Shown piece after piece: positions 36,699-45,634 of a stretch of 54,762 nucleotides of DNA. Location: contig CAJIZJ010000038.1 of assembly GCA_905181825.1 (NCBI GenBank), positions 1 through 54,762 of the forward strand. The letters are read 5' to 3'. A model generated the notes under the pieces. The model had not been told where the DNA came from. It worked only from the letters and a program-made list of their open reading frames with translations, and ran no database searches. A program made the translations under genes and the position numbers. Numbering within the stretch: the first letter of the stretch is position 1; every line of letters begins with the position of its first letter. Source of the DNA: an uncultured Flavobacteriaceae bacterium. GTDB taxonomy: Bacteria; Bacteroidota; Bacteroidia; Flavobacteriales; Flavobacteriaceae.

Positions 36699-36724
36699 TT
36701 GATTTTGATTGCAATCAAAATCAA
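36699..36724. promoter_or_regulatory. 26-bp perfect palindrome at the predicted adk transcription start
   Basis: The half-site TTGATTTTGATTG (36699-36711) is followed without spacer by its exact reverse complement (36712-36724). It begins five bases after the adk -7 box and about 78 bases from the purK box, in the divergent purK-adk region. It could be an operator for a dimeric repressor or, in RNA, a 5'-end hairpin of the adk-obg message. No T tract follows, so it is not a terminator. Confidence 0.7.
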
Positions 36725-36757
36725 TATTTAGATGAAAATAATAAAAGTTAAATAAAA

Positions 36758-37330
36758 ATGAAAAATCTAGTGTTATTTGGCCCCCCAGGAGCCGGTAAAG
36801 GAACCCAAGCTACTTTTTTAAAAGACACTTACAATTTAATACATATATCTACCGGAGATGTGTTTCGTTCTAATATCAAAAATGAGACTGATTTAGGGAT
36901 ATTAGCTAAATCTTTTATGGACAAAGGCGAGTTAGTTCCAGATCAAGTAACTATAGATATGCTTAGCGCGGAAGTGGCAAAAAATTTAGATTCTAATGGC
37001 TTTATTTTTGATGGATTCCCAAGAAACACTTTACAAGCCGATGCCTTAGGTGTATTACTCAAGTCACATCAAACGGAAGTGAGTGCTATGATTGCTCTTG
37101 AAGTTGATGATGAGGTATTGGTGCAACGACTGCTTAAGCGAGGAGAAACAAGCGGAAGGCCAGATGATGCTAATCAAGCGGTTGTTAGAAATAGAATTAA
37201 AATATATTACGGAGAAACGGCTGTTTTGAAGTCATATTACTCCGATTTGAATAAATATTATGGTGTGGATGGCGTAGGGTCTGTAGAAGACATAACGGTC
37301 CGATTAAATACAGTTATAAACACGCTGTAA
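36758..37330 (+). CDS. adk: Adenylate kinase
   Basis: Adk interconverts ATP plus AMP and two ADP. The 190-residue protein is the short form without the zinc LID insert. It has the P-loop GPPGAGKGTQA at residues 7-17, the AMP-binding HISTGDVFRSNI, FDGFPRNTLQADAL and the LID arginines in RGETSGRPDDAN. It is 15 bases upstream of obg, so both are made from one message. The leader of roughly 55 bases begins with the 26-bp palindrome described separately. Confidence 0.97.
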   Translation: MKNLVLFGPPGAGKGTQATFLKDTYNLIHISTGDVFRSNIKNETDLGILAKSFMDKGELVPDQVTIDMLSAEVAKNLDSNGFIFDGFPRNTLQADALGVLLKSHQTEVSAMIALEVDDEVLVQRLLKRGETSGRPDDANQAVVRNRIKIYYGETAVLKSYYSDLNKYYGVDGVGSVEDITVRLNTVINTL

Positions 37331-37345
37331 AATAAATAACATTAC

Positions 37346-38344
37346 ATGACTGAAGGTAATTTTGTAGATTATATAAAAATGTTTGCTTGTTCCGGGAGCG
37401 GAGGAAAGGGATCTGTACACCTTCATCGTGAAAAATTCATCACCAAAGGGGGACCTGACGGTGGCGATGGTGGTCGAGGAGGCCATGTAATAGTAAGAGG
37501 CTGTGATCACCAGTGGACTTTACACCACCTTAAGTTTAAACGTCACTTTAGAGCTGGTCACGGTGGACATGGAAGTAAGAGTCGTAGTACTGGAGCAGAT
37601 GGTGTAGATGTTTATGTTGATGTCCCTCTGGGGTCTGTTATAAGAGACACAGATACCAACGAAATTCTTTTTGAAATCACAGAAAATAATGAAGAAGTTA
37701 TTCTTTGTGAAGGGGGTAAAGGGGGCTTAGGGAACTGGCATTTTAGATCTTCAACAAACCAGACTCCTCGTTACGCTCAGCCGGGTTTACCAATGTCAGA
37801 GAAGTATGTGACAATAGAGCTTAAAGTACTAGCAGATGTAGGCTTAGTGGGCTTTCCAAACGCGGGAAAATCTACACTCTTATCGGTTGTAACCGCTGCC
37901 AAACCTAAAATTGCTGATTATGAATTTACAACCTTAAAACCAAACCTAGGGATTGTAGAATATAGAGACTATCAATCATTTGTAATGGCGGATATTCCTG
38001 GGATTATTGAAGGAGCTGCCGAAGGTAAAGGGCTGGGTCATTATTTTTTACGCCACATCGAACGAAATTCAATACTCCTGTTTTTGATACCTGCCGATGC
38101 AGATAATATAAAAAAACAATATGATATTTTATTAGATGAGTTAAGACGCTACAACCCAGAAATGTTAGATAAAGATCGTTTGATCGCTATATCCAAAAGT
38201 GATATGCTTGATAAAGAGCTAAAAGCAGAGATGACAACATTATTAGATGGAGAGTTGCCTGTAGACTATGTGTTTATTTCTTCTGTGGCGCAAACAGGGT
38301 TAGTTCAATTAAAAGATAGTTTGTGGGCTATGTTAAACCCTTAA
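37346..38344 (+). CDS. obg: GTPase Obg/CgtA
   Basis: Obg is an essential GTPase linked to 50S assembly and the stringent response. The 332-residue protein has the glycine-rich Obg fold at residues 1-158 ([30 protein letters not shown]-like pattern, [10 protein letters not shown]) and then the G domain with [37 protein letters not shown], and SKSD as G4. It lacks the extra C-terminal OCT domain, as many Bacteroidota Obg proteins do. It follows adk by 15 bases; the TPR gene starts 14 bases after it. Confidence 0.97.
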   Translation: MTEGNFVDYIKMFACSGSGGKGSVHLHREKFITKGGPDGGDGGRGGHVIVRGCDHQWTLHHLKFKRHFRAGHGGHGSKSRSTGADGVDVYVDVPLGSVIRDTDTNEILFEITENNEEVILCEGGKGGLGNWHFRSSTNQTPRYAQPGLPMSEKYVTIELKVLADVGLVGFPNAGKSTLLSVVTAAKPKIADYEFTTLKPNLGIVEYRDYQSFVMADIPGIIEGAAEGKGLGHYFLRHIERNSILLFLIPADADNIKKQYDILLDELRRYNPEMLDKDRLIAISKSDMLDKELKAEMTTLLDGELPVDYVFISSVAQTGLVQLKDSLWAMLNP

Positions 38345-38358
38345 AAAAAGTTAAACAC

Positions 38359-39183
38359 ATGAAGTGTTTTTTACTCATTGTATTGGTTCCTAGTATTTTA
38401 ATGAGTCAAGATTTTAAGCGAGAAATTGATTCTTTATTTGAGACTAAAAAATATGACCAAGCCATTGAGAAAATGGAAGTCTACTTAGATAATACGCCAC
38501 AAGAATTAGACTTACTTGAATTAATGGGTGATGCTTATGGGTTTAAAAGTGAATGGAGCAAAGCAGCTGTTTATTACGAAAAACTTATGACTATCGATGA
38601 AGCTAACGCTAATTACAATTATAAATATGGAGGAGTCCTGGGCAAACTAGCAAAAGAGGGGTCCAAGCTAAAAGCATTAAGTTTAATTCCTAAAGTAAAA
38701 TCGGCATTTTTAAAAGCAGCTAAGCTAGACTCCAATTTTATTGAGGTACGATGGGCTTTAGTGGAACTCTACACCCAGCTTCCGGGTTTTTTGGGAGGCA
38801 ATTACAGTAAGGCATTAGACTTTGCCGATGAAATAGAGCAAATATCACCAATAAATGGATACTTTTCTAAAGCATACATAAATGATCATTCCGGAAAAGA
38901 TGCCACTGCGAAATTATATTACAGCAAAGGGTTAGATAGTTTAAAAGAGCTTAGTTGTTTTGAAAACAAACAGTCAGAGGCGACTCATTCAAAATCGCAC
39001 CTTAATTCCTTACACTATCTAATCGCCAAAGGTTCTGTGGTTACTAATACTCAACTTAACACTGGCCAGCGATATATCAAGTATTATATTCGTTTGTTTT
39101 CTTCAAAAGATAGGGAGGGATTAGAGGCTGCTTTTCTTCTACAATCCCAGATACTTAAGTTAAAAAGCCAAACTTCTGAATAA
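38359..39183 (+). CDS. Exported tetratricopeptide repeat protein
   Basis: A 274-residue protein with signal peptide MKCFLLIVLVPSILMSQ and TPR-like helix pairs after it (SLFETKKYDQAIEKMEVYLD, LLELMGDAYGFKSEWSKAAVYYEKLM, FIEVRWALVELYTQLPGFLGGNYSKALDFA). The GFLGGNYSKAL segment is seen in a group of flavobacterial TPR proteins of unknown role. The start at 38359 keeps it clear of obg; the longer frame from 38323 would overlap obg by 22 bases and hide the signal peptide. It ends the adk-obg run. Confidence 0.82.
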   Translation: MKCFLLIVLVPSILMSQDFKREIDSLFETKKYDQAIEKMEVYLDNTPQELDLLELMGDAYGFKSEWSKAAVYYEKLMTIDEANANYNYKYGGVLGKLAKEGSKLKALSLIPKVKSAFLKAAKLDSNFIEVRWALVELYTQLPGFLGGNYSKALDFADEIEQISPINGYFSKAYINDHSGKDATAKLYYSKGLDSLKELSCFENKQSEATHSKSHLNSLHYLIAKGSVVTNTQLNTGQRYIKYYIRLFSSKDREGLEAAFLLQSQILKLKSQTSE

Positions 39184-39223
39184 CTGTTATGACACAAGAA
39201 ACATATTTATAAGAAGTTTATTT

Positions 39224-39231
39224 TAGTTTTG
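39224..39231 (+). promoter_or_regulatory. Candidate -7 element for mpl
   Basis: TAGTTTTG matches TAnnTTTG in the 134-base gap before mpl, implying a leader near 80 bases. A second, weaker box, TATCTTTA, lies at 39291-39298, nearer the ATG. Neither has a TTG at the right distance. Confidence 0.3.
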
Positions 39232-39317
39232 CACAAAATAATTACAATTAATTTTATGCTAAAGCCGTAAGTAAATTTAAGGTCATTTCGTATCTTTACT
39301 TCTCATAAATTTTTAAT

Positions 39318-40682
39318 ATGAATGTACATTTTATAGCCATTGGAGGTGCAGCGATGCACAATCTAGCTTTAGCGCTTCACAATAAAGGAGTGAAAGTCAC
39401 TGGCAGTGACGACGTTGTTTTTGAGCCTTCAAAATCACGATTAAATGCTTCAGGACTTTTGCCTTCTAGCTTTGGGTGGTATTCTGAAAAAATCACTAGA
39501 GAACTTGATGCGGTTGTTCTAGGTATGCATGCTAAGGTGGACAATCCAGAACTCTTAAAAGCACAAGATCTTGGACTAAAAATATATTCATATCCAGAAT
39601 TTTTATACGAACAATCCAAGCATAAAACACGTGTTGTTATTGGAGGTAGTCATGGAAAAACAACAATCACAGCGATGATATTACACGTTCTGAATTACCA
39701 TGATATAGAGGTAGACTATATGGTAGGGGCTCAGTTGGATGGTTTTGATGTCATGGTTAAACTGACGGACGAGGCAGACTTTATAATATTGGAAGGGGAT
39801 GAGTATTTAAGCTCTCCGATAGACCGCAGACCAAAATTTCATTTGTATAGACCTAATATTGCACTACTGAGTGGCATTGCTTGGGATCATATTAATGTGT
39901 TTCCAACGTTTGAAAATTACCTTGAACAGTTTCAGATCTTTATAGATAGTATCACTGTGGGGGGGAGTATTTCTTACAATACAGAGGATGAGAATGTTAA
40001 AAATATGGTAGAGAAAAGTGAGAATCAAATTCGTAAATTTCCATACCAGACTCCAGAACATTCAATAGAATCAGGCGTAACCTATTTAGACACCGAAGAA
40101 GGTCCATTGCCACTAGAAGTATTTGGAGCTCATAACTTAAACAACCTTGCAGGATCTAAGTGGATTTGTCAGCAAATGGGCGTTGATGAGGCTGATTTTT
40201 TTGAAGCAATTTCAAGCTTTGCAGGTGCTAGTAAACGTCTTGAGACGTTAGCCTCAAACTCAAATTGTGTTGTTTACAAGGATTTTGCTCATTCGCCAAG
40301 TAAAGTGAAAGCAACCACTAAGGCCGTTAAAGCACAATACCCAGCACGTACACTCGTAGCTTGTTTAGAACTACACACCTATAGCAGTTTAAATGCCGAA
40401 TTTCTTAAGCAATATAAAGGCGCTCTTGATGCTGCTGACCAAGCGGTTGTTTTTTATTCGCCCGACGCTGTGGAAATTAAGAAATTAGAGTCGGTTACCA
40501 AGGAGCAAATAGAGTTGGCTTTTAATCGTGATGATTTATTTATTTATACAAATCCAGAAGACTTTAAGCACTATATAACGTCTTTAGAGTATGCCAATAA
40601 AACGGTTGTTTTAATGAGTTCAGGAAGTTATGGGGGATTAAACCTCGATATGATTAAAGAACTAGTTTCTAATCCAAGTTGA
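39318..40682 (+). CDS. mpl: UDP-N-acetylmuramate:L-alanyl-gamma-D-glutamyl-meso-diaminopimelate ligase
   Basis: Mpl re-attaches the recycled murein tripeptide to UDP-MurNAc. The 454-residue Mur ligase has the N-terminal nucleotide fold HFIAIGGAAMHNLALAL, the ATP loop IGGSHGKTTITAM, the EGDEYLSS segment and the C-terminal VVYKDFAHSPSKVKAT. The IAIGGAAMHNLA start and the DEADFIILEGDEY region fit Mpl better than MurC. In this group it could also take part in direct peptidoglycan synthesis. It is followed by the radC operon after 33 bases. Confidence 0.9.
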   Translation: MNVHFIAIGGAAMHNLALALHNKGVKVTGSDDVVFEPSKSRLNASGLLPSSFGWYSEKITRELDAVVLGMHAKVDNPELLKAQDLGLKIYSYPEFLYEQSKHKTRVVIGGSHGKTTITAMILHVLNYHDIEVDYMVGAQLDGFDVMVKLTDEADFIILEGDEYLSSPIDRRPKFHLYRPNIALLSGIAWDHINVFPTFENYLEQFQIFIDSITVGGSISYNTEDENVKNMVEKSENQIRKFPYQTPEHSIESGVTYLDTEEGPLPLEVFGAHNLNNLAGSKWICQQMGVDEADFFEAISSFAGASKRLETLASNSNCVVYKDFAHSPSKVKATTKAVKAQYPARTLVACLELHTYSSLNAEFLKQYKGALDAADQAVVFYSPDAVEIKKLESVTKEQIELAFNRDDLFIYTNPEDFKHYITSLEYANKTVVLMSSGSYGGLNLDMIKELVSNPS

Positions 40683-40715
40683 TTCATATGTACTAATATT
40701 AACTCTTCTAAATTT

Positions 40716-41414
40716 ATGATAATGTCCCCCAAATCATTCTCCATAAAAAAGTGGTCTCAAGACGACCAGCCTCGCGAAAAACTAAGAAATAAAGGCGCTC
40801 GCCTTTTAAGCAATGCTGAGTTATTAGCCATTTTAATTGGCTCTGGTAATCGTCAAGAAAGTGCCGTAGGCTTATCCAAAAGAATTTTACTAAGTGTTGA
40901 AAACAACCTACAAAGCTTAAGCAAGGTTTCGTTGGCACAGTTTATGACTTTTAAAGGGATAGGGGAGGCCAAGGCCATCAAGATAGAGGCTGCAATGGAA
41001 CTAAGTCGCAGAAGCCAGGAAGGTGCCCCTAAATTATATGATAAAATAACCGATAGTGCCTCGGTGTTTGCTATTATGCACCCTATTTTAGGCCATCTTA
41101 AACACGAAGAGTTTTGGGTTCTTTATTTAAATAATTCCAATAAGGTATTGGCTAAAACGCAACTGAGTAAAGGCGGTATGACGGCTACGATAGTTGATGT
41201 TCGTCTTATGTTGAAAGAAGCCTTGGAGCAGTCGGCAACTTGTTTAGTTTTGGCCCACAACCATCCTTCTGGTTCTCTTGTTGCCAGTGTATCGGACAAG
41301 CAAATTACCCAAAAATTAAAACGCGCAGCGGAAAGTTTAGATATTAAAGTTCTAGATCATTTAATTGTCGCAGAAAAGGCCTATTTTAGTTTTGCCGATG
41401 AAAGTGTATTATAA
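40716..41414 (+). CDS. radC: RadC family JAB/MPN-domain protein
   Basis: A 232-residue protein with a helix-hairpin-helix region (LLSNAELLAILIGSGNR, LAQFMTFKGIGEAKAIKIEAA) and a C-terminal JAB/MPN metal domain carrying the LVLAHNHPSGSLVASVSD motif. The name is historical: a role in DNA repair is doubtful, and the domain suggests a metallo-hydrolase. Translation may start at 40716 or at the ATG two codons on. It heads a four-gene operon; its TAA shares one base with the next ATG (TAATG). Confidence 0.92.
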   Translation: MIMSPKSFSIKKWSQDDQPREKLRNKGARLLSNAELLAILIGSGNRQESAVGLSKRILLSVENNLQSLSKVSLAQFMTFKGIGEAKAIKIEAAMELSRRSQEGAPKLYDKITDSASVFAIMHPILGHLKHEEFWVLYLNNSNKVLAKTQLSKGGMTATIVDVRLMLKEALEQSATCLVLAHNHPSGSLVASVSDKQITQKLKRAAESLDIKVLDHLIVAEKAYFSFADESVL

Positions 41415-42715
41415 TGCTACTAGTTTATACCTCTAAAATAACTCCAAGACTCAAATTTGTTTTTAAACAAATCTGCAGTCGTATTCTTAAGATTCCTGTT
41501 TCTTTCACTAATGTAATTGAAGTGTTTATTGCACACGATAGTCTTAAAATGTCTTATGGTCAACAACCGCTTGGCAGTGAGTTTTTTGTAAAATGTAATG
41601 GCCTTTTATTTGAGCAAGGATTGTCAGATTTGGAGATAAATGTCCAAGTTTGGGAGGATACAAAATGCTTTTTTAGTTGTGGAGAAAAGAGTCAGATTCC
41701 ATTTGATATTTTTTCAGCATCTTTTTATTTATTGAGTCGCTATGAAGAGTACTTGCCACACGTTAAAGATAACTATGGTCGTTTTACCAAGGAAGAAAGT
41801 TTAGCTTATAAACATCAATTTTTACATCAACCTGTGATTGACATCTGGGCTTATAAATTTAAAGAGGCATTAAAAAGCAGTTTTCCTAATTATGAATTTG
41901 AATCTCGTAAATTTTGTTTAAATCCTGTGATTGATGTCCCTGTTGCTTATTACTTCAAAAACAAAGGGTTACTAAGAACCGTGGGAGAAACTTTTTCTGA
42001 TTTGATTTCTTTTAGATTTAAATTTATTTACGATCGGTTTTCGGTTTTATTTGGATTCAAAAAAGACCCTTATGATAATTTTAAATGGATAATTAACAGA
42101 CAGAAGGTAAGTAAAACAAAATTTAATGTATTTTTCTTGATTGGCGATTTTAACACCTATGATAAGAATAACAATATTAATAAAAAACAGTTTGTATCTT
42201 TAATTAAGTCGGTTGCAGATTATTGTAATGTTGGAATTAAAGCTTCTTATATGGCTCTTGATTCCATGGCTATTTTAAAGTCTGAGAAGCGCTTAATGGA
42301 CGGAGTTGTGAATACAGTCACAAACTCGGCACGTTCTTCGTTTTCTAAAGTGAACTTACCAACGACTTACAGAAACTATATAGATTTAGAAATCAATTCA
42401 GATTATACAATGGGTTATGCAGACACCATAGGCTTTAGGGCAGGTACTTGTACCCCTTTTTTATTTTATGATTTAGATTATGAAATTCAAACTCCTTTAA
42501 AGATTTATCCGTATCAAATAATGGATTTTGCATTGCTTAAACATGTTTCATTCCTTGATAAAAAAGAAACTCTACTAAAAGCGATTTCTGAAGTTCAAAA
42601 AGTAAATGGATCATTTACCTTTGTATTTCATAATTATTCTTTTAGTCCAATTCCAAGATGGGTAGATTTTAAATCATTATTCAATATTATTTTAGACACT
42701 TCCAATGACATTTAA
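41414..42715 (+). CDS. Polysaccharide deacetylase-like protein with N-terminal DUF7033-type region
   Basis: A 433-residue protein of a Bacteroidota group related to NodB deacetylases. Residues about 1-160 form the extra N-terminal region (DIFSASFYLLSRYEEYLPH is its clearest stretch); the deacetylase-like half begins near LNPVIDVPVAYYFKNKG. The family's metal region usually reads GIHPSW-like, but here it is GIKASYMA, and the first Asp motif is weakened to VIDVPVAY; later blocks (TMGYADTIGFRAGTCTPF, FVFHNYSF) are kept. It may therefore be inactive or bind differently. It overlaps radC by one base and YjjG by 11. No signal peptide is seen. Confidence 0.78.
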   Translation: MLLVYTSKITPRLKFVFKQICSRILKIPVSFTNVIEVFIAHDSLKMSYGQQPLGSEFFVKCNGLLFEQGLSDLEINVQVWEDTKCFFSCGEKSQIPFDIFSASFYLLSRYEEYLPHVKDNYGRFTKEESLAYKHQFLHQPVIDIWAYKFKEALKSSFPNYEFESRKFCLNPVIDVPVAYYFKNKGLLRTVGETFSDLISFRFKFIYDRFSVLFGFKKDPYDNFKWIINRQKVSKTKFNVFFLIGDFNTYDKNNNINKKQFVSLIKSVADYCNVGIKASYMALDSMAILKSEKRLMDGVVNTVTNSARSSFSKVNLPTTYRNYIDLEINSDYTMGYADTIGFRAGTCTPFLFYDLDYEIQTPLKIYPYQIMDFALLKHVSFLDKKETLLKAISEVQKVNGSFTFVFHNYSFSPIPRWVDFKSLFNIILDTSNDI

Positions 42716-43394
42716 TAATAAAAAACATATTTTTTTTGATTTAGACCATACACTATGGGATTTTGATAAAAACTCAGCCTTAACATTTGAAAAAATATTT
42801 TCATTAAATGGTATAGAAATTGATTTAAATTCTTTTTTAGAGGTTTATGTGCCAATTAACTTCAATTATTGGAAGCTGTACAGAGAAGAAAAAATTGATA
42901 AAAAGAATCTAAAGTTTGCTCGACTCAATGATACTTTTAAGGCTTTAGAACTTAAGATTTCTAGTCGGATTATTCACAAGCTTTCCGATGATTACATTAC
43001 ATACCTTTCTACGTTTAATCACCTATTTTCTGGAACTATTGAGCTGTTAGATTTTTTATTCGCTAAATACAAACTACACATCATAACCAACGGATTTAAA
43101 GAGGCGCAGCAGGCAAAACTTAATCAGTCGAATATTGATCATTATTTTTTGACGGTTACCAACTCAGAAATGGTAGGTGTTAAGAAACCAAATCCAAAAA
43201 TATTCCATCATGCCCTTCACATGGCTAATGCAACTATTGAAAATAGCATAATGATTGGGGATAATTTAGAAGCCGATATACTTGGAGCTCTAAATATTGG
43301 AATGGATGCTATTTGCTTTAATTACCATAACGAAGTGCTTACTTCAGATCTTATTGGAGTTGATCATTTATTAGAAATAAAAAATTATTTATAA
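42705..43394 (+). CDS. YjjG-type noncanonical pyrimidine nucleotidase (HAD family)
   Basis: A 229-residue HAD phosphatase. Motif I is FFDLDHTLWDFDKNSALTF, motif II is HIITNGFKEAQ, motif III is KKPNPKIFHHAL and motif IV is MIGDNLEADILGALNIGMDAI. This set, with the long cap helix region of residues 20-100, fits YjjG nucleotidases that clean up non-standard dUMP-like nucleotides. It overlaps the deacetylase-like gene by 11 bases, so translation is coupled. Confidence 0.92.
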   Translation: MTFNNKKHIFFDLDHTLWDFDKNSALTFEKIFSLNGIEIDLNSFLEVYVPINFNYWKLYREEKIDKKNLKFARLNDTFKALELKISSRIIHKLSDDYITYLSTFNHLFSGTIELLDFLFAKYKLHIITNGFKEAQQAKLNQSNIDHYFLTVTNSEMVGVKKPNPKIFHHALHMANATIENSIMIGDNLEADILGALNIGMDAICFNYHNEVLTSDLIGVDHLLEIKNYL

Positions 43395-43411
43395 ATTAAA
43401 ACACACCACTT

Positions 43412-44269
43412 ATGAAGTCTTTAAATCAATTTCTTTTTTGCTTGTTTTTTACAGCTAGTTTATTAAGCTTTTCTCAAACATCTATTAACGATTTCAAATA
43501 CGTTTCTGTACCTGAAAGTTATAGTTTTTTGAAGTCAAAGGATCAATATCAGTTAAACTCTCTGACTATTTTTTTATTTGAAAAGAATAATTTTAAGGTG
43601 CTAAACTCTTTTCAAAATTACCCTTCTGATTTATCCCAAAATAGCTGCTTGCTTTTAAAATCTGACGTTATTAGTATAAAGGGATTTTTAAAAACAAAGC
43701 TTCAATTAGTGCTTACTGATTGCAAAGATAATATTGTATTTTCTTCAGAGATTGGTAAGTCTAAACTAAAGGATTTTAAGAAAGCGTTTCAACAAGCTTT
43801 AAGAAATGTTTTTACGTCTGTTGGGGATTTAAACTACACCTATAGTGGAGCCATTCCTTACAGCACTACAACCTCTTCAGCTATTGTAGCTGTTGAAACA
43901 ATCGAAAATCAAGTCCTTAGCCCCCCAGCTCCTCCTGCTACTAAGGCGCCGCCTACTCCCATTACCGAAGTTGAGGTTAAGGCTTTAGCAGTAGTTGTTC
44001 CACCAACTCCGGTTGTTATTGCACCTCAAATATCTAGTGTTAAAAATACAGCAGTTTCGGGACTTATAATTAAACCTACTAATTCTGGATATGACTTTGT
44101 TGATAGCATCACTAAAAAAGTGATGTATTCAGCGCAGGCAACCTTATTCGAAAATGTCTACATAATTGAAGGTCAGTCTGGAATAATGTACAAAAGAGGG
44201 TCTGCATGGGTTCACGAATATTACGAACAAAATAAAACAATTATTGAGGCACTTAACATACGTCCTTAA
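43412..44269 (+). CDS. Exported proline-rich hypothetical protein
   Basis: I do not recognise this 285-residue protein. It has the signal peptide MKSLNQFLFCLFFTASLLSFSQ, a structured region (about 23-150) with alternating strands (YSFLKSKDQYQLNSLTIFLF, LQLVLTDCKDNIVFSSEIGKS), a proline-alanine linker (about 170-205, PPAPPATKAPPTPITEVE) and a small C-terminal domain (about 215-285, SGYDFVDSITKKVMYSAQATLFENVY). The linker suggests two envelope domains joined by a flexible spacer. It follows YjjG by 17 bases as the last gene of the radC run and shares TTAA with the convergent rarA stop. Confidence 0.75.
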   Translation: MKSLNQFLFCLFFTASLLSFSQTSINDFKYVSVPESYSFLKSKDQYQLNSLTIFLFEKNNFKVLNSFQNYPSDLSQNSCLLLKSDVISIKGFLKTKLQLVLTDCKDNIVFSSEIGKSKLKDFKKAFQQALRNVFTSVGDLNYTYSGAIPYSTTTSSAIVAVETIENQVLSPPAPPATKAPPTPITEVEVKALAVVVPPTPVVIAPQISSVKNTAVSGLIIKPTNSGYDFVDSITKKVMYSAQATLFENVYIIEGQSGIMYKRGSAWVHEYYEQNKTIIEALNIRP

Positions 44270-45543
44270 TAGCCGTATTTGTCTTTCCATCTTTGTTTTA
44301 GAAACGATTGTTGTGATTGTTCACGAGCATTAGTTCCTGGTTTATAGATTGTTTTATTCTCCAATCCTTTTGGCATGAATTCTTGTGCAACAAAATTTAA
44401 GTCATAATTGTGCGCATATTTATAATCCTCTCCGTAGCCAAGGTCTTTCATTAGCTTAGTAGGTGCATTTCTAATGTCTAGCGGTACCGACAGATTTCCG
44501 GTGTTCTTGACGAGGTCCATAGCGGAATTAATTGCTTTATATGCAGCATTACTTTTTGGAGAACAAGCCAAATAAGTGGCGCATTGGCTTAAAACAATTC
44601 GTGCTTCTGGCATTCCTATAGCAGCAACCGACTGAAAGGTGCTTGAGGCTAATACTAAGGCCGTTGGGTTGGCATTACCAATATCTTCACTAGCAAGTAT
44701 AAGTAATCGACGCGCGATGAATTTCACGTCTTCTCCCCCTTCTAGCATCCGTGCTAACCAATATACGGTTCCGTTAGGATCGCTACCTCTTATAGATTTT
44801 ATAAATGCGGATATGATGTCGTAATGTTGGTCGCCCGTTTTATCATATAAGACGGTACTATTTTGAATTTTACTAAGAACCAACTCATTAGTAACTGTGA
44901 CCGTTTCACCCGATTCAGAATTAATAATAAGTTCAAAAATATTAAGCAATTTTCGTGCATCTCCCCCAGACAATCGTAATAAAGCTTCTGTTTCTTGAAG
45001 TGTTATTTTCTTTTTAGTGAGTTGTTCATCAGTGCTGATTGCGCGTGTTAACAGAGATTCTAAGTCTTGTGTATTAAACGGATTTAAAGTATATACCTGG
45101 CAGCGAGATAGGAGGGCAGAGATCACTTCAAAACTTGGGTTTTCTGTTGTAGCCCCTATAAGGGTTACCCATCCTTTTTCAACTGCTTGTAAGAGTGAGT
45201 CTTGCTGAGATTTACTAAAACGATGAATTTCATCAATAAACAAAATAGGATTTTTTGTGGTAAATAATCCCCCGCCTTGCTTTGCTTTTTCAATTACCTC
45301 TCTAACGTCTTTTACTCCGGAACTAATAGCGCTTAATGTATAAAAAGGACGTTCCGATTCTTGCGCTATAATGGTAGCAAGTGTTGTTTTTCCAATTCCA
45401 GGAGGTCCCCAAAATATCATTGATGGAATCAAGCCTTGTTTTAAAGCTTGTGTTAATGCCCCTTGAGGTCCAATCAGATGTGATTGACTTATGTAGTCAG
45501 TTAATTTTTTCGGACGTAAGCGTTCTGCCAAAGGTGCATTCAT
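44266..45543 (-). CDS. rarA: Replication-associated recombination protein A (RarA/MgsA, AAA+ ATPase)
   Basis: RarA acts at stalled replication forks with SSB and RecA. The 425-residue protein has Walker A GPPGIGKTTLA (about residue 46), Walker B ILFIDEIHRFSKSQQD, sensor 1 GATTENPSFEV, the arginine finger LLSRCQVY, and the C-terminal tetramer domain starting near YDKTGDQHYDIISAFIKSIRGSDPNGTVYWLARML. A box TAATTTTG-CAGT sits directly in front of the ATG. The end overlaps the convergent exported-protein gene by four bases. Confidence 0.96.
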   Translation of the reverse strand: MNAPLAERLRPKKLTDYISQSHLIGPQGALTQALKQGLIPSMIFWGPPGIGKTTLATIIAQESERPFYTLSAISSGVKDVREVIEKAKQGGGLFTTKNPILFIDEIHRFSKSQQDSLLQAVEKGWVTLIGATTENPSFEVISALLSRCQVYTLNPFNTQDLESLLTRAISTDEQLTKKKITLQETEALLRLSGGDARKLLNIFELIINSESGETVTVTNELVLSKIQNSTVLYDKTGDQHYDIISAFIKSIRGSDPNGTVYWLARMLEGGEDVKFIARRLLILASEDIGNANPTALVLASSTFQSVAAIGMPEARIVLSQCATYLACSPKSNAAYKAINSAMDLVKNTGNLSVPLDIRNAPTKLMKDLGYGEDYKYAHNYDLNFVAQEFMPKGLENKTIYKPGTNAREQSQQSFLKQRWKDKYGY

Positions 45544-45547
45544 ACTG

Positions 45548-45555
45548 CAAAATTA
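45548..45555 (-). promoter_or_regulatory. Candidate -7 element for rarA, four bases before its ATG
   Basis: TAATTTTG on the minus strand matches TAnnTTTG and is followed by CAGT and the ATG at 45543. A TTG equivalent lies at 45580-45582, 24 bases upstream, longer than usual. If used, the rarA transcript would be nearly leaderless. Confidence 0.45.
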
Positions 45556-45634
45556 AAGTTTTTTTTTAAATTAAGGTGACAATCTAACATAATGCCTTTT
45601 TTTGGCGGGCTATTTGTTAGTGTTTTGTAAATTT

